Shown one piece after another: positions 45,193 through 55,460 of a stretch of DNA of 64,000 nucleotides. The stretch covers positions 124,001 to 188,000 of the forward strand of contig NZ_QAOK01000002.1 of the NCBI RefSeq assembly GCF_003050865.1. The letters are read 5' to 3'. The notes beneath the pieces were generated by a model. That model was not told the DNA's origin and did not search any database. It saw only the letters and a list, made by a program, of their open reading frames with translations. Every line of letters begins with the position of its first letter. Position 1 is the stretch's first letter. Made by a program: the position numbers and the translations under genes. The stretch comes from Nitrosospira multiformis (GTDB taxonomy: Bacteria > Pseudomonadota > Gammaproteobacteria > Burkholderiales > Nitrosomonadaceae).

Positions 45193-45198
45193 TATAAT
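45193..45198 (+). promoter_or_regulatory. Candidate -10 element for aroA
   Basis: TATAAT followed by AGCGGG, 59 bases upstream of the aroA GTG. Nearly the same string precedes rpsU. The -35 region is weak. Confidence 0.4.
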
Positions 45199-45256
45199 AG
45201 CGGGTTTTATTGCCCAACTGGCTGTTTATCGATGAAGACAATCCCTAAGGCAGCGT

Positions 45257-46621
45257 GTGAACTTTGTTGACTTGCCGGTAGTCGGGCGTGCTCAGGGTAT
45301 CGTTCGCTTGCCTGGCTCAAAGAGCATTTCCAATCGAATTTTGTTACTTGCCGCGCTGTCGGAGGGGGTAACCGATATATGCGACCTGCTGGCTTCCGAT
45401 GATACTGCCCGCATGCTCGATGCGCTTTCCACTCTGGGTGTATCCATCCTTCAGATTGGTAAAGACCATTATCGCGTGCAGGGGGTGGGGAGCCAGTTTC
45501 CCCTTCGTTTTCCTACAACGGAAGCGGACCTGTTTTTAGGGAACGCAGGTACCGTTTTCCGTCCATTGACAGCCGTGCTGGCGCTTGCTCAAGGGCACTA
45601 CTGCCTGTCTGGCGTGCCGCGAATGCATGAACGCCCCATTGGCGATCTGGTCGACGCTCTACGTCAAGTAGGTGCGAATATTACCTATCTCGGGAAGGAA
45701 GGTTTCCCGCCGCTCCAGATCAAACCCGGGCAGATCCATCCTGGAGAAATGACGGTAAGGGGCAATGTATCGAGCCAGTTCCTTACTGCCCTGTTGATGG
45801 TACTGCCTTTCCTGCGAACAGAAATGGATGTATTGCCGGCCATCACTGTGACAGGGGAACTGATTTCGCGACCCTACATCAATCTTACCATCGCCTTGAT
45901 GGCGCGCTTTGGGGTGCAGGTGGAGCGGGAGGACTGGCGACGCTTTACTGTATCCCCAGACCAGCGCTATCGGAGTCCTCGTCAGGTATTCGTCGAGGGT
46001 GATGCGTCCTCCGCCTCCTATTTTCTTGCGGCCGGCGCTATCGGGGGAGGGCCCGTACGCATCGAAGGCATAGGACGTGATAGTGTCCAGGGAGATATTC
46101 GCTTTGCCGAGGCGCTCGAGCAGATGGGAGCCGATATCAGATTTGGCGATAACTGGATCGAAGCAAGCGCTCCCGGATCTGGTAGCCTGCGAGCAATCGA
46201 TCTGGACTGCAACCATATTCCGGATGCAGCGATGACGCTTGCAGTGACAGCCTTGTTCGCGCGGGGAAACACCGTTCTCAGGAATATCGCGAGCTGGCGC
46301 GTAAAGGAAACCGACCGTATTGCAGCCATGGCGCAGGAATTGCGCAAACTCGGCGCAGAAGTGGAGGAAGGGCACGATTTTCTGCAAATCACGCCGCCCG
46401 CCGGGGAACTGACGGCGAATGCGGCTATTGATACCTATGACGATCATCGCATGGCAATGTGCTTTTCTCTCGTGTCTTTTGGCACGCCTGTTCGAATCAA
46501 TGATCCCCAATGTGTCTCAAAGACGTTTCCTGATTATTTCGAAAAATTTGCGGCCATCATCCATGCCGATCCAGCCCAGGGTAAATTCGCCGCCCCGGTC
46601 GATTCTTTTAATATTTTATGA
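45257..46621 (+). CDS. aroA: EPSP synthase (3-phosphoshikimate 1-carboxyvinyltransferase)
   Basis: A 454-residue enzyme of the shikimate pathway. Substrate-binding [20 protein letters not shown] at the start, [16 protein letters not shown] with the LGNAGTxxRPL motif, and [20 protein letters not shown] near the end with the conserved R-x-K-E-(S/T)-DR. GTG start with AAGG upstream. The stop overlaps cmk by four bases (ATGA), so the two are coupled; aroA-cmk-rpsA-ihfB order is conserved widely in proteobacteria. Confidence 0.96.
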   Translation: MNFVDLPVVGRAQGIVRLPGSKSISNRILLLAALSEGVTDICDLLASDDTARMLDALSTLGVSILQIGKDHYRVQGVGSQFPLRFPTTEADLFLGNAGTVFRPLTAVLALAQGHYCLSGVPRMHERPIGDLVDALRQVGANITYLGKEGFPPLQIKPGQIHPGEMTVRGNVSSQFLTALLMVLPFLRTEMDVLPAITVTGELISRPYINLTIALMARFGVQVEREDWRRFTVSPDQRYRSPRQVFVEGDASSASYFLAAGAIGGGPVRIEGIGRDSVQGDIRFAEALEQMGADIRFGDNWIEASAPGSGSLRAIDLDCNHIPDAAMTLAVTALFARGNTVLRNIASWRVKETDRIAAMAQELRKLGAEVEEGHDFLQITPPAGELTANAAIDTYDDHRMAMCFSLVSFGTPVRINDPQCVSKTFPDYFEKFAAIIHADPAQGKFAAPVDSFNIL

Positions 46622-47307
46622 ACGATAAGAATATTCAGGATATTCCCGTCATCGCGATTGACGGTCCTTCTGCTTCCGGCAAGGGCACCGTAGCGCAACG
46701 GGTCGCCGCAAAACTCGGCTTTCACTATCTGGACAGCGGCGCGCTGTACCGTCTGGCGGCGCTGGCCGCAATGCGATCGGGAATCGAGCTTAAGGATGAG
46801 CATGCGCTGAGTGGAGTCGCTGCACATCTGAATGTCGTTTTTGCAGATGCGGAGATTCGCCTGGACAATGAAAACGTCACGGATGCAATACGTTCGGAAG
46901 AATGCGGCAATGCGGCGTCCAGAATAGCTGCTTATCCTCTCGTTCGCGCGGCGCTGCTGGAACGACAGCGCGCATTCTGCCAGATTCCGGGTCTGGTAGC
47001 CGATGGTCGCGACATGGGATCGGTTGTGTTTCCCACTGCCATTCTCAAAGTATTTCTCACGGCGACTACTGAAACACGTGCTCAGCGGCGTTATAACCAG
47101 TTGATGGAAAAAGGGATGGGTGCTAATATTGCCACCCTTTTGCAGGACATACGGGAGCGTGATGAGCGGGATAGCAATCGCAGCATTGCGCCATTGCAAT
47201 TAGGCACAGGGACACACTTGCTGGATACCACTTCACTCGACATCAACCAGGCGGTTGATCGCGTATTGAGTCTGTACGCTGAAATTTCTGCAAAAGGACC
47301 CATTTGA
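46618..47307 (+). CDS. cmk: Cytidylate kinase
   Basis: A 229-residue CMP/dCMP kinase. P-loop [17 protein letters not shown] at the start, [25 protein letters not shown] and the lid [10 protein letters not shown]. It recycles CMP and feeds CDP-lipid and dCTP synthesis. Coupled to aroA by a four-base overlap. The following rpsA gene is 361 bases away and probably has its own promoter. Confidence 0.95.
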   Translation: MNDKNIQDIPVIAIDGPSASGKGTVAQRVAAKLGFHYLDSGALYRLAALAAMRSGIELKDEHALSGVAAHLNVVFADAEIRLDNENVTDAIRSEECGNAASRIAAYPLVRAALLERQRAFCQIPGLVADGRDMGSVVFPTAILKVFLTATTETRAQRRYNQLMEKGMGANIATLLQDIRERDERDSNRSIAPLQLGTGTHLLDTTSLDINQAVDRVLSLYAEISAKGPI

Positions 47308-47668
47308 GCATGTCGTGTAGAGAGGTTCTATCCGTCAAATCCTATAAGCTTGCCCTCGCTTAGCTTCAAGCGCTCCTGAGTGACAGGAACACGTAAAAAA
47401 TCCATTTCCCGGACCATTTTGTGTTTTTTCACATTCAATCGCATCGAATGCCGGGTAGCTGGATTCAGGATGAATCCAGAGCAGGAAGTGCAGTTGAAGC
47501 CGGATATTTCGAATGTCCGGGCAGTTGAAATGTCGGTAATACGTAATACGAGTGCTGCCATATCGTTATGGGCTTTCAAAAAAAGAGAACCCTCAAGCGC
47601 AGTTATTATTAACCTTAACCCCATGAAAATCTGCCGGTTTTGATGGGACCCACATCAGGGTTTTTACA
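47308..47668. other. Intergenic leader region upstream of rpsA
   Basis: About 360 bases without a supported gene. It contains a perfect small hairpin, ctggattca / tgaatccag with loop gga (47459-47479), and a looser one around gccggatatttcgaatgtccgggc. Likely holds the rpsA promoter and a long leader; S1 synthesis is autoregulated through its leader in E. coli. Confidence 0.5.
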
Positions 47669-49384
47669 ATGGCTACTGTTTCCCCCGCTGTCGATTCTTC
47701 CGAAAGTTTTGCAGCGTTATTTGAAGAAAGCCTTTCCCGTCAGGAAATGCGTATCGGTGAAGTCATCACCGCCCAGGTCGTCCGGGTTGATTACAACATT
47801 GTAGTCGTAAACGCCGGACTCAAATCAGAGAGTTTCATCCCCGTCGACGAATTCAAGAACGACAAGGGCGAAGTTGAAGCCAAGCCTGGCGATTTCGTCA
47901 GCGTCGCCATCGAGGCGCTGGAAGATGGTTATGGCGAAACCCGCCTGTCACGGGACAAAGCGAAGCGCCTTACCGCCTGGCATGATCTGGAAGCTGCGAT
48001 GGAAAACGGCGCGATCGTATCGGGTATCGTGAGCGGCAAGGTCAAGGGTGGATTGACTGCCATGATCAATGGCATTCGCGCCTTTCTGCCCGGCTCGCTG
48101 GTGGATATCCGGCCGGTCAAGGATACGACTCCTTACGAAAACAAGGAGATGGAATTCAAGGTTATCAAACTTGACCGGAAGCGAAACAACGTAGTGGTGT
48201 CTCGCCGCGCAGTGCTGGAAGAAACCCAGGGCGCCGACCGCCAGACGTTGCTCGCCAACCTGACCGAAGGCGCCATCGTCAAGGGTATTGTCAAGAATAT
48301 CACCGATTACGGCGCATTCGTGGATCTGGGAGGTATAGACGGCTTACTGCACATTACCGATCTTGCATGGCGGCGGGTGAAGCATCCCTCCGAGGTCATC
48401 AGCGTGGGTGATGAAGTAACCGCGAAAGTCCTCAAATTCGATCAGGAAAAAAATCGCGTCTCGCTGGGCATGAAGCAATTGACGGAAGACCCGTGGGTAG
48501 GATTGTCACGACGTTATCCTCCCCATACCCGGCTGTTCGGCAAGGTCAGCAATCTTACTGATTACGGTGCGTTTGTTGAAATCGAGCAAGGCATTGAAGG
48601 CCTCGTGCACGTCTCGGAGATGGATTGGACCAACAAGAACGTGTACCCGTCCAAAGTGGTGCAATTGGGCGATGAAGTGGAAGTAATGATTCTTGAGATA
48701 GATGAGGAACGGCGACGCATCTCGCTTGGCATGAAGCAGTGCAAAGTGAATCCGTGGGAAGATTTCGCCATGAATCATCAAAAAGGCGACAAGGTGCGTG
48801 GCCAGATCAAATCCATTACGGATTTCGGCGTCTTTATCGGATTGCAAGGCGGGATAGACGGGCTGGTGCATCTTTCCGATCTTTCCTGGAATCAGCCGGG
48901 CGAAGAAGCCGTGCGCAATTACAAGAAGGGTGACGAGGTCGAGGCAATGGTATTGTCCATCGATGTGGAGCGCGAGCGTATCTCGCTTGGTATCAAGCAA
49001 CTGGAAGGCGATCCCTTCAACAGCTTTGTCTCGGTTCACGACAAGAACAGCATTGTCAAAGGTACGGTAAAGTCGATTGATGCGAAGGGCGCCGTGATTT
49101 CACTCGAGAATGATGTCGAAGGCTACCTGCGCGCCTCAGAGGTGTCGCGCGACCGGGTTGAGGACATTCGCTCTCATTTGAAGGAAGGTGATGTGGTCGA
49201 GGCAATGATTATTAACGTCGATCGCAAGAACCGTGGCATTAATCTTTCCATCAAGGCAAAGGATATGGCAGAGGAATCCGACGCGATGCAGAAGGTGACA
49301 GGTGACGCATCCGCCAGCGCGGGAACCACCAGTCTGGGTGCTTTGCTCAAAGCCAAAATGGATGTTAAGAATACGGAACAATAA
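47669..49384 (+). CDS. rpsA: 30S ribosomal protein S1
   Basis: A 571-residue S1, the mRNA-binding protein of the small subunit. Six S1 (OB-fold) repeats run through the protein; repeats 3-6 show the RNA-binding core plainly, e.g. [40 protein letters not shown] and [20 protein letters not shown]. Length is as in other betaproteobacteria. The ihfB gene follows within 9 bases. Confidence 0.97.
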   Translation: MATVSPAVDSSESFAALFEESLSRQEMRIGEVITAQVVRVDYNIVVVNAGLKSESFIPVDEFKNDKGEVEAKPGDFVSVAIEALEDGYGETRLSRDKAKRLTAWHDLEAAMENGAIVSGIVSGKVKGGLTAMINGIRAFLPGSLVDIRPVKDTTPYENKEMEFKVIKLDRKRNNVVVSRRAVLEETQGADRQTLLANLTEGAIVKGIVKNITDYGAFVDLGGIDGLLHITDLAWRRVKHPSEVISVGDEVTAKVLKFDQEKNRVSLGMKQLTEDPWVGLSRRYPPHTRLFGKVSNLTDYGAFVEIEQGIEGLVHVSEMDWTNKNVYPSKVVQLGDEVEVMILEIDEERRRISLGMKQCKVNPWEDFAMNHQKGDKVRGQIKSITDFGVFIGLQGGIDGLVHLSDLSWNQPGEEAVRNYKKGDEVEAMVLSIDVERERISLGIKQLEGDPFNSFVSVHDKNSIVKGTVKSIDAKGAVISLENDVEGYLRASEVSRDRVEDIRSHLKEGDVVEAMIINVDRKNRGINLSIKAKDMAEESDAMQKVTGDASASAGTTSLGALLKAKMDVKNTEQ

Positions 49385-49392
49385 AGGGCGTC

Positions 49393-49677
49393 ATGACAAA
49401 GTCTGAACTGATCGCGAGGCTTGCAGCTCGCCATCCTCAACTGGGAACAAAAGATGCCGAGCTGGCAGTCAAGGTTATACTTGACGCGATGGCGAAGAGT
49501 TTGTCACAAGGACAGCGTATTGAAATTCGCGGATTTGGCAGTTTCGATCTGAACTACCGTCCTCCGCGTGTCGGGCGTAATCCGAAATCGGGAGAAAAAG
49601 TCCGGGTACCGGAAAAATATGTCCCTCATTTCAAGGCAGGAAAGGAAATGAGGGAGCGGGTGGATCAGAAAAACTGA
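49393..49677 (+). CDS. ihfB: Integration host factor beta subunit
   Basis: A 94-residue HU/IHF-family DNA-bending protein, [18 protein letters not shown] at the start. The DNA-intercalating arm is present ([15 protein letters not shown]) after [10 protein letters not shown]. Beta-subunit identity follows from the position after rpsA and the [11 protein letters not shown] text. Works with the alpha subunit in recombination, replication and transcription. A terminator follows. Confidence 0.95.
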   Translation: MTKSELIARLAARHPQLGTKDAELAVKVILDAMAKSLSQGQRIEIRGFGSFDLNYRPPRVGRNPKSGEKVRVPEKYVPHFKAGKEMRERVDQKN

Positions 49678-49707
49678 AAAACGCAAATTGAACGGATGGA
49701 TATAATG

Positions 49708-49739
49708 GCGGCATGATTGAAAGATCATGCCGCTTTTTT
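49708..49739 (+). terminator. Intrinsic terminator after ihfB
   Basis: Arms gcggcatgat and atcatgccgc with a six-base loop, then tttttt. Ends the cmk/rpsA/ihfB transcription unit. Confidence 0.9.
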
Positions 49740-49838
49740 ATGCAGGGGGAACGCGCTCGCCGATTGCGTGCGCGGTGTCGTCCTGGTTTGAGCAATGCTC
49801 CTGATGTCAACGCGAGTTCTTTTTCGGAAAAACTGATC

Positions 49839-50096
49839 ATGCGCTATCTGATATGGTTCCTGCGGATTGTGCTGTTTCTCCTCCTGCTGGGCTTTGCCGT
49901 GAGAAATGTCGAACCGGTAACGCTTTATTATTACTTCGGTTATGAATGGACGGCACCGCTGGTACTGGTAATATTGTTTTTCTTTGCCCTGGGGGTGGCG
50001 CTTGGCGCAGCAGGCTGCCTCGCCATCGTATTCAGGCAAAGACGGCAACTCGCCTCATACCGGAGAAAATATGACGTCCCGGACGCTCATCTGTAA
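49839..50096 (+). CDS. lapA: LapA-domain (DUF1049) inner-membrane protein
   Basis: An 85-residue protein with two membrane helices: [20 protein letters not shown], then [19 protein letters not shown], separated by [16 protein letters not shown], the usual LapA loop. LapA with LapB tunes lipopolysaccharide synthesis through LpxC turnover in enterics. Position after ihfB is conserved. The ATG at 49839 is chosen because the protein then starts like its homologues; longer frames are not supported. lapB is not next to it: pyrF follows directly. Confidence 0.85.
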   Translation: MRYLIWFLRIVLFLLLLGFAVRNVEPVTLYYYFGYEWTAPLVLVILFFFALGVALGAAGCLAIVFRQRRQLASYRRKYDVPDAHL

Positions 50097-50139
50097 TCCA
50101 CTATACCTTCCTGTGATTTCCGTTCCCGATAAATTGCGT

Positions 50140-50859
50140 ATGAATGATCCCCGTATTATCGTCGCCCTGGATTTTCCGGACTCAATGTCCGCACTCAATC
50201 TTGTAGCCCGCCTGGATCCCTCGCTATGCCGGCTTAAAGTCGGCAAAGAGCTCTTCACCGCTGCCGGGCCGCAGCTGGTGGAAACGATGATGGGTAAAGG
50301 TTTCGAGATCTTCCTCGATCTGAAATTCCACGACATTCCCACAACCGTGGCAAATGCGTGCAGGACAGCCGCAGCCTTGGGAGTGTGGATGATGAACGTG
50401 CATGCGCTGGGTGGAAGAAGAATGCTGGCAGCAGCGCGTGAAGCCGTGACGCCGGGAACAGCCAGGCTCATCGCAGTGACGCTGCTGACCAGCATGGATC
50501 AGAGCGATCTCGATGAGGTGGGTCTGAAGGGCGAACCGCAGGACGTGGTGCAGCGTCTTGCATCGCTTACACGGGATTGCGGCCTGGATGGAGTCGTATG
50601 TTCCGCGCTCGAGGCGTCCAGGCTGAGAAAGGCGATGGGTGCGGATTTCTGTCTGGTAACGCCGGGAATACGGCCAGCCGATAGTTCTCCGGATGAACAG
50701 CGGAGGATATCAACCCCTCGTCAGGCGATTGAGAACGGATCGGATTATCTTGTTATTGGCAGACCTATTACCCAGGCGACTGAACCGGTGGAGATGCTGA
50801 GCCGGCTGAACAAGGATATCGAAGATATCAGGGATGTCAGTCACTTCGACAATTTCTGA
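50140..50859 (+). CDS. pyrF: Orotidine 5'-phosphate decarboxylase
   Basis: A 239-residue enzyme making UMP. It begins [12 protein letters not shown] with the first substrate aspartate; the catalytic Lys-Asp pair lies in [12 protein letters not shown]; phosphate binding in [10 protein letters not shown] and YLVIGRPIT. Start at ATG 50140 fits homologues. It follows lapA with 43 bases between them, often seen in betaproteobacteria. Confidence 0.96.
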   Translation: MNDPRIIVALDFPDSMSALNLVARLDPSLCRLKVGKELFTAAGPQLVETMMGKGFEIFLDLKFHDIPTTVANACRTAAALGVWMMNVHALGGRRMLAAAREAVTPGTARLIAVTLLTSMDQSDLDEVGLKGEPQDVVQRLASLTRDCGLDGVVCSALEASRLRKAMGADFCLVTPGIRPADSSPDEQRRISTPRQAIENGSDYLVIGRPITQATEPVEMLSRLNKDIEDIRDVSHFDNF

Positions 50860-50921
50860 GAGAGATGAAGCCTGTGCCCAGAATCTGTCGAAGGGCTTGC
50901 TGATTCAGAAAAAATCGTTAT

Positions 50922-51107
50922 CTATTTCGCCCACAAGTCGGATCTGGCCTCGCGCTTTTTCTTTCGGTTTATCTGGCTACCCTCGAAGTCACCCCAGAGT
51001 TTGTTTTTATTTGATTTTGTATGCTTTACCATCCTGGTAGTGGCAGGTTCAAGCCAGTTATCAAATTCGGCAGTATTGAGATCGAAGCCCCTGTATGCAT
51101 TTTTCAT
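50922..51107 (-). CDS. Small hypothetical protein
   Basis: A 61-residue basic protein, MKNAYRGFDLNTAEFDNWLE at the start and a lysine/arginine-rich end. Not recognised. The ATG at 51107 has GGAGA eight bases upstream, the main reason to list it. The same frame stays open upstream as far as a CRECKNC stretch near 51320 without a usual start, so it may be part of a degraded larger gene. Confidence 0.3.
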   Translation of the reverse strand: MKNAYRGFDLNTAEFDNWLEPATTRMVKHTKSNKNKLWGDFEGSQINRKKKREARSDLWAK

Positions 51108-51563
51108 ATACTGTTCTCCACGAAAGAAACTGTCGGATAGAGTAGCAATTACTGAACGTTCTAATCGAGCCTGCCGCAAATCGCAAACCGGAACAGATCC
51201 ATCGGCGCCATCTTTGCGATAAGCGTTAGGGGAATCTTCTACAGTTTGGCTACGGGCCTCTGTTCGCTTTCCCACATAAGTCGGATCGAGCAGGCGCTGA
51301 CAGTTTTTGCACTCGCGACAGATTTTTTCTGCCGGGAAGCACGGGTAGCGTTGTACTCCAAATGAAATGGATGAAAGGCTGGCGAACCGGGCAGAGCGCC
51401 TGGGGTGATGAGAAGCTCTTTTTGTGGTTTGCTATATTCCGACGTTACAAAAAGTCGCATTGACCCTTTGTGAAGGTGGGCGTAGAGTTAGATTCAGGGG
51501 AATGCTTGGATTCGATTTCACTGATTTCAAGCGTATTCCCTCTCTAACGTGGAGGATATCGTT

Positions 51564-52151
51564 ATGTCCGACTATCATCTCCTCCCGGTGCAGCGTCTCA
51601 CGGGCGCTGTACGGGTGGCAACGCCAGTCCAGCCTGCACCGGTAACTCTGACATCACCCGCGCTCGTTGTAATGACCGACTTACGGCATATTCCGGCCGC
51701 TGTAATCGAGCCGGATGTGACCATGGAGTCGGCTAATGCCTATATGATGCTGCGCGGAATACGATCTCTGCTTGTGTTGAATGGGGACAAGCTTCTCGCA
51801 GGCATTATCACCGCGACCGACATTCTGGGGGAAAAACCCCTGCGTTTCATTCAGGAAAGGTGCGTCAAGCACAATGAAATTCTTGTTTCCGACATCATGA
51901 CCTCTTTGGATCGGCTGGAAGCGATTCACATGTCAGAAATCCAGCATGCAAGAGTCGGAAATATTATCGCCAGCCTGTGTGACACCGGTCGGCAGCATAC
52001 CCTCGTAATAGAGAATGGGGTGGATGGCACGCCCACCGTTTGCGGAATTTTTTCCCTGACGCAAATCGAAAAGCAACTCGGGACTATCATTCCTTCAGTG
52101 GAAATTGCCAGGACCTTTACCGAAATAGAGGCGGCGCTCGCGGCAGGCTGA
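51564..52151 (+). CDS. CBS-domain pair protein
   Basis: A 195-residue protein with two CBS motifs: PDVTMESANAYMMLRGIRSL with LLVLNGDKLLAGIITATDIL, and ILVSDIMTSLDRLEAIHM onward to GTPTVCGIFSLTQIEKQLG. CBS pairs bind adenine nucleotides and act as energy sensors. The N-terminal 30 residues are unique. GGAGG lies nine bases before the ATG. No attached effector domain and no partner gene. Confidence 0.8.
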   Translation: MSDYHLLPVQRLTGAVRVATPVQPAPVTLTSPALVVMTDLRHIPAAVIEPDVTMESANAYMMLRGIRSLLVLNGDKLLAGIITATDILGEKPLRFIQERCVKHNEILVSDIMTSLDRLEAIHMSEIQHARVGNIIASLCDTGRQHTLVIENGVDGTPTVCGIFSLTQIEKQLGTIIPSVEIARTFTEIEAALAAG

Positions 52152-52158
52152 TGTCTTA

Positions 52159-52232
52159 TTGATTCGGCGAGCAAACAGTACAAACGTCATACCGGCGAAA
52201 GCCGGTATGACATTCAAAGCAGGCCATTATTT
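52159..52232. repeat. Dispersed intergenic repeat, copy 2, with perfect hairpin
   Basis: Matches 6949-7022. Its core is a perfect hairpin, gtcataccggc / gccggtatgac with a GAAA loop (52186-52211). It lies between two convergent genes and could terminate transcription from both sides. Confidence 0.75.
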
Positions 52233-52255
52233 GTTTGAGCTGAGTTCCGAGGCAC

Positions 52256-52615
52256 TTAACCACCGCATGATGCGCGTTCGATGCGCACGCCTACTTTTTT
52301 TACACCCCGAATCGCGCTGAGTTTCGCCACGCTTACCTTGATCCACGGTGACTTGAATTCGAGCAGGATGGTCTGCGCGATGTGCTCGGCCAAGGCTTCA
52401 AGCAGGGAAAAATGCCTTTCGGAAAGGATCTCCTGAATGCGCTGCACAATAAGGGCATAATCCAGCGCATCCTCGAAATTGTCGGTCTGACAGGCCCGGC
52501 TTGCAGGCAATGCGATCTCCAGATCGAGCTGGATCATCTGCGCAACTTTGAGCTCCCACGGGTAAATTCCAATCAGCGTTTTAACTTTGAGTTCGTGCAG
52601 GAAGATAATATCCAT
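52256..52615 (-). CDS. folB: Dihydroneopterin aldolase
   Basis: A 119-residue FolB that converts dihydroneopterin to 6-hydroxymethyl-dihydropterin in folate synthesis. It starts MDIIFLHELKVKTLIGIYPW, as usual, with SLLEALAEHIAQTIL carrying the catalytic Glu region and VKKVGVRIERASC near the end. Divergent from plsY, with the start codons back to back. This folB/plsY(/tsaD) neighbourhood is common in proteobacteria. Confidence 0.95.
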   Translation of the reverse strand: MDIIFLHELKVKTLIGIYPWELKVAQMIQLDLEIALPASRACQTDNFEDALDYALIVQRIQEILSERHFSLLEALAEHIAQTILLEFKSPWIKVSVAKLSAIRGVKKVGVRIERASCGG

Positions 52616-52701
52616 TGTTAAGCATTAAAGCACCGGCGAGCAACATTGCCGAAGCTGTTTTTCAAGTAGAATCAGCAGGGGATTTTATTCTATTTGCAAA
52701 A

Positions 52702-53310
52702 ATGACGCTGATAGCTTTGGTTCTGCCAGCATATTTGCTGGGCTCGATTTCCTTTGGCGTGCTGGCGAGCCGGTTCTTTCAACTGCCTGATCCGCGCACG
52801 TACGGCTCCGGCAATCCCGGCGCCACGAACGTCCTTCGATCCGGGAAAAAATCCGCAGCGATATTTACATTGCTGGGGGACGCAGGGAAAGGCTGGCTTG
52901 CGGTCGCGCTGGCGGAGTATTATGCACCCTTTTTGGGCCTGGGTAACGAGGCAGTTGCGGCAGCGGCCCTGGCGGTTTTTCTGGGCCACCTGTTTCCCGT
53001 GTTTCTGCATTTCAGGGGTGGGAAGGGAGTGGCGACCGCGCTGGGGATACTGCTGGGATTCAATCCCTGGATGGGATTGCTTGCCGTCACAATCTGGCTC
53101 GCAGTAGCGGTGATCTGGCGTTTTTCATCGCTGGCGGCAATAGCGGCAGCAGGCCTGGCGCCATTCTATGCCTTATTTTTTCTCGGCTTCGAAGCGCGCA
53201 CCCTTGTTGTTTTCATCATGTCCCTGCTGCTCATCTGGCGGCATAAGTCAAATATCGCCGACCTGATCGCTGGCAGGGAATCGCGTATTGGCAAGCGCAA
53301 CATCTCTTGA
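52702..53310 (+). CDS. plsY: Glycerol-3-phosphate acyltransferase PlsY
   Basis: A 202-residue integral membrane enzyme that uses acyl-phosphate to acylate glycerol 3-phosphate, the first step of phospholipid synthesis. Motifs: GSISFGVLASR, GSGNPGATNVLRSGKK, and HLFPVFLHFRGGKGVATALG. About five membrane helices. The start is set at 52702 from homologues, which begin close to LIALVLPAYLLGSI; the open frame reaches back to 52615, opposite the folB start, without similarity. Confidence 0.93.
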   Translation: MTLIALVLPAYLLGSISFGVLASRFFQLPDPRTYGSGNPGATNVLRSGKKSAAIFTLLGDAGKGWLAVALAEYYAPFLGLGNEAVAAAALAVFLGHLFPVFLHFRGGKGVATALGILLGFNPWMGLLAVTIWLAVAVIWRFSSLAAIAAAGLAPFYALFFLGFEARTLVVFIMSLLLIWRHKSNIADLIAGRESRIGKRNIS

Positions 53311-53391
53311 GGGATGCTGCGCAACCCGCCTTCCCGGCTATGTCCGGAGAGCAGAGCAAGCGCGAAAACCGACGGTATCTTCGATTGCATC

Positions 53392-54450
53392 TTATGTGTC
53401 CTGGCCAATTTTTTCCTGCATTTCCAGATCCCAGCGGGCGTTTATCGTAAACCTGCCGAGCTTTAAACTTTCGGTTTCTCCAGATTCCAGGCCAGATTCC
53501 AGGCGCATCGCCCCTGCAAATGCGATCATCGCGCCGTTGTCGGTGCAGAATTCGAGTTTAGGATAATATACCGTAGCGCCAATCGTTTCCGCCCTGCGGT
53601 CGAGATTGCTTCTCAGCTGGCGGTTTGCTCCCACCCCGCCGGCCACCACCAGTTGGGTAAGTCCCGTTTTTGCAAGTGCTGCAAGCGATTTCTCGGTCAG
53701 CACTTCGACCGCTGCCTCCTGGAAAGCCTGTGCGATCGCGCCGCGACTCTGCGATGTCATCTCATGTTTGTTCACCAGTGTCAGCACGGCTGTTTTGAGA
53801 CCACTGAAGCTGAAATTGAAATCGCCGCTGTGGAGCATGGGACGTGGAAGCTCGAAAGGCAAGGATTGGCCTGTCCGGGAAAATTCATCCGCCAGCCGGG
53901 AAAGGGCGGGACCCCCTGGATAACCCAGTCCGAGCAGCTTGGCTGTCTTGTCGAAGGCTTCGCCTGCCGCATCATCCACAGTTTCGCCAAGCAATCGGTA
54001 TTGCCCCAGACCGGTCACTTCCATCAACTGCGTATGGCCGCCCGATACGAGCAGCGCTACGAATGGAAAAGCAGGGGCAGGGTCGGAGAGCAGAGGAGAT
54101 AAAAGATGGCCTTCGAGGTGGTGAATCCCGAGCACGGGAACTTTGAGCGCAAAGCCAAGCGCGGCTGCCACGCTTGCGCCTACGAGCAACGCGCCCGCGA
54201 GCCCCGGACCCCGAGTGTATGCGATGGCATCCAGGTCTTGCAGTGTGAGGCCGGCTTCGGCAAATATCTCCCGGATGAGGGGCAGCAGCCGCCTGATATG
54301 GTCGCGGGAGGCGAGTTCGGGAACCACTCCGCCATATTCCCCGTGCATTTCAGTTTGGGAATATAGGGCATGGCTCAGTAGGCCCTGCCGGGTGTGATAA
54401 AGCGCGACACCCGTTTCGTCGCAGGAGGTTTCAATTCCGAGTACGAGCAA
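53392..54450 (-). CDS. tsaD: tRNA N6-adenosine threonylcarbamoyltransferase
   Basis: A 352-residue TsaD (formerly Gcp), which transfers the threonylcarbamoyl group to A37 of tRNAs reading ANN codons. It starts [18 protein letters not shown]; the metal-binding histidines are in [23 protein letters not shown] and [10 protein letters not shown] are typical ASKHA elements. Divergent from rpsU, the conserved arrangement in beta- and gammaproteobacteria. Convergent with plsY. Confidence 0.96.
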   Translation of the reverse strand: MLVLGIETSCDETGVALYHTRQGLLSHALYSQTEMHGEYGGVVPELASRDHIRRLLPLIREIFAEAGLTLQDLDAIAYTRGPGLAGALLVGASVAAALGFALKVPVLGIHHLEGHLLSPLLSDPAPAFPFVALLVSGGHTQLMEVTGLGQYRLLGETVDDAAGEAFDKTAKLLGLGYPGGPALSRLADEFSRTGQSLPFELPRPMLHSGDFNFSFSGLKTAVLTLVNKHEMTSQSRGAIAQAFQEAAVEVLTEKSLAALAKTGLTQLVVAGGVGANRQLRSNLDRRAETIGATVYYPKLEFCTDNGAMIAFAGAMRLESGLESGETESLKLGRFTINARWDLEMQEKIGQDT

Positions 54451-54507
54451 TTGAGGTAGAGAGAATCAGATTCTTTACAGGAGTTTTTTAGGAATTGTTA
54501 CTTGTTA

Positions 54508-54513
54508 TATAAT
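54508..54513 (+). promoter_or_regulatory. Candidate -10 element for the rpsU-yqeY-dnaG-rpoD cluster
   Basis: TATAAT followed by AGCGGG, 80 bases upstream of rpsU. Same discriminator as in front of aroA. The -35 position is only T-rich. Confidence 0.45.
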
Positions 54514-54592
54514 AGCGGGCTGTCTATATTTAGACGAAGACGAGTCGTCACTTTTTATTGATCAACATTTTCAGGAAAGGAACCAAATCTTC

Positions 54593-54805
54593 ATGACCAC
54601 TATTAAAGTCAAGGAAAACGAGCCCTTTGAAGTCGCAATGCGCCGCTTTAAGCGCACGATAGAGAAAACAGGCCTGCTTACGGAATTGCGTGCCAGGGAA
54701 TTTTACGAAAAACCGACCGCTGAGCGCAAGCGGAAGCTGGCAGCAGCAGTAAAACGTACCTACAAGCGCCTGCGCAGCCAGTTGCTTCCACCGAAACTTT
54801 ACTAG
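54593..54805 (+). CDS. rpsU: 30S ribosomal protein S21
   Basis: A 70-residue S21, starting [20 protein letters not shown] and ending [19 protein letters not shown] with a short basic tail. First gene of the macromolecular synthesis cluster that couples ribosome, replication priming and the main sigma factor. AGGAAAGG lies just before the ATG. Confidence 0.96.
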   Translation: MTTIKVKENEPFEVAMRRFKRTIEKTGLLTELRAREFYEKPTAERKRKLAAAVKRTYKRLRSQLLPPKLY

Positions 54806-54865
54806 TTCAAGTCAGTCGAAAAATAAAAGTTATCTGTAAATCTCTGTAAACTCTGTTCGGCCGCC

Positions 54866-55312
54866 GTGAGTCTGAAACAGCAAATAACCGAAGATATGAA
54901 AGCCGCGATGCGAGCGGGCGATGCGCGGCGGCGTGATGCCATCCGGCTGTTGCAGGCTGCGATAAAGCAGCGTGAGGTGGATGAGCGCAAAGAGCTGGAT
55001 GATGCGGCCGTCGTTGCCGTTATCGAAAAAATGCTCAAGCAGCGCAGAGACTCCATTGTCCAATATGAAGCAGCACACCGGCAGGATCTCGCGAATGCAG
55101 AGAAGTATGAAATGGAGGTGCTGCAATCCTACATGCCTCAGGCATTGAGCGATACCGAGGTGGAATGTGCTGTCGCTGAAGCGATTTCCAATGCCGGGGC
55201 CAGGGGACAACAGGATATGGGGCGGGTAATGGCGCTGCTCAAGCCCAGGCTTTCCGGGCGGGCGGATATGAGCAAAGTATCTGCTCTGGTCAAGACCAGA
55301 CTCGCCGTCTGA
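54866..55312 (+). CDS. yqeY: YqeY/GatB-like protein
   Basis: A 148-residue protein of the YqeY family, with homology to the tail domain of the amidotransferase subunit GatB. It starts (GTG) MSLKQQITEDMKAAMRAGDA and has LKQRRDSIVQYEAAHRQDLA, NAEKYEMEVLQSYMPQALS and RGQQDMGRVMALLKPRLSGR. May bind tRNA; the precise role is unknown. Between rpsU and dnaG as in many betaproteobacteria. Confidence 0.92.
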   Translation: MSLKQQITEDMKAAMRAGDARRRDAIRLLQAAIKQREVDERKELDDAAVVAVIEKMLKQRRDSIVQYEAAHRQDLANAEKYEMEVLQSYMPQALSDTEVECAVAEAISNAGARGQQDMGRVMALLKPRLSGRADMSKVSALVKTRLAV

Positions 55313-55460
55313 CATATCGCTTGCGGCCTCATTGAGGTAGCGGACTTCAATTGCAGGTACTGCGTGTATCAAAAGTGGGATGCTCTTTTCTCACAAGTGA
55401 GTTTCAAGTGAGTTTTCTGCCCGCGCTCCACTCTCCATATGCTTGCCTGATCTGTCATAA

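Noticed and set aside
45659-46510. Minus-strand open frame opposite aroA
   Set aside because: Antisense shadow of a conserved enzyme.
47440-47453. Iteron-like gcatcgaatgccg upstream of rpsA
   Set aside because: A single 13-base match to the plasmid iteron, far from the island and without further copies; likely chance.
47328-47624. Minus-strand open frame in the rpsA leader, and a plus-strand one opposite it
   Set aside because: Both overlap each other in a leader region, neither has a good ribosome binding site or a recognisable family.
51239-51460. Short minus-strand frame before the CBS gene
   Set aside because: Low-complexity text with no start signal; another frame of the same region has a CRECKNC motif, so at most it is degraded sequence.
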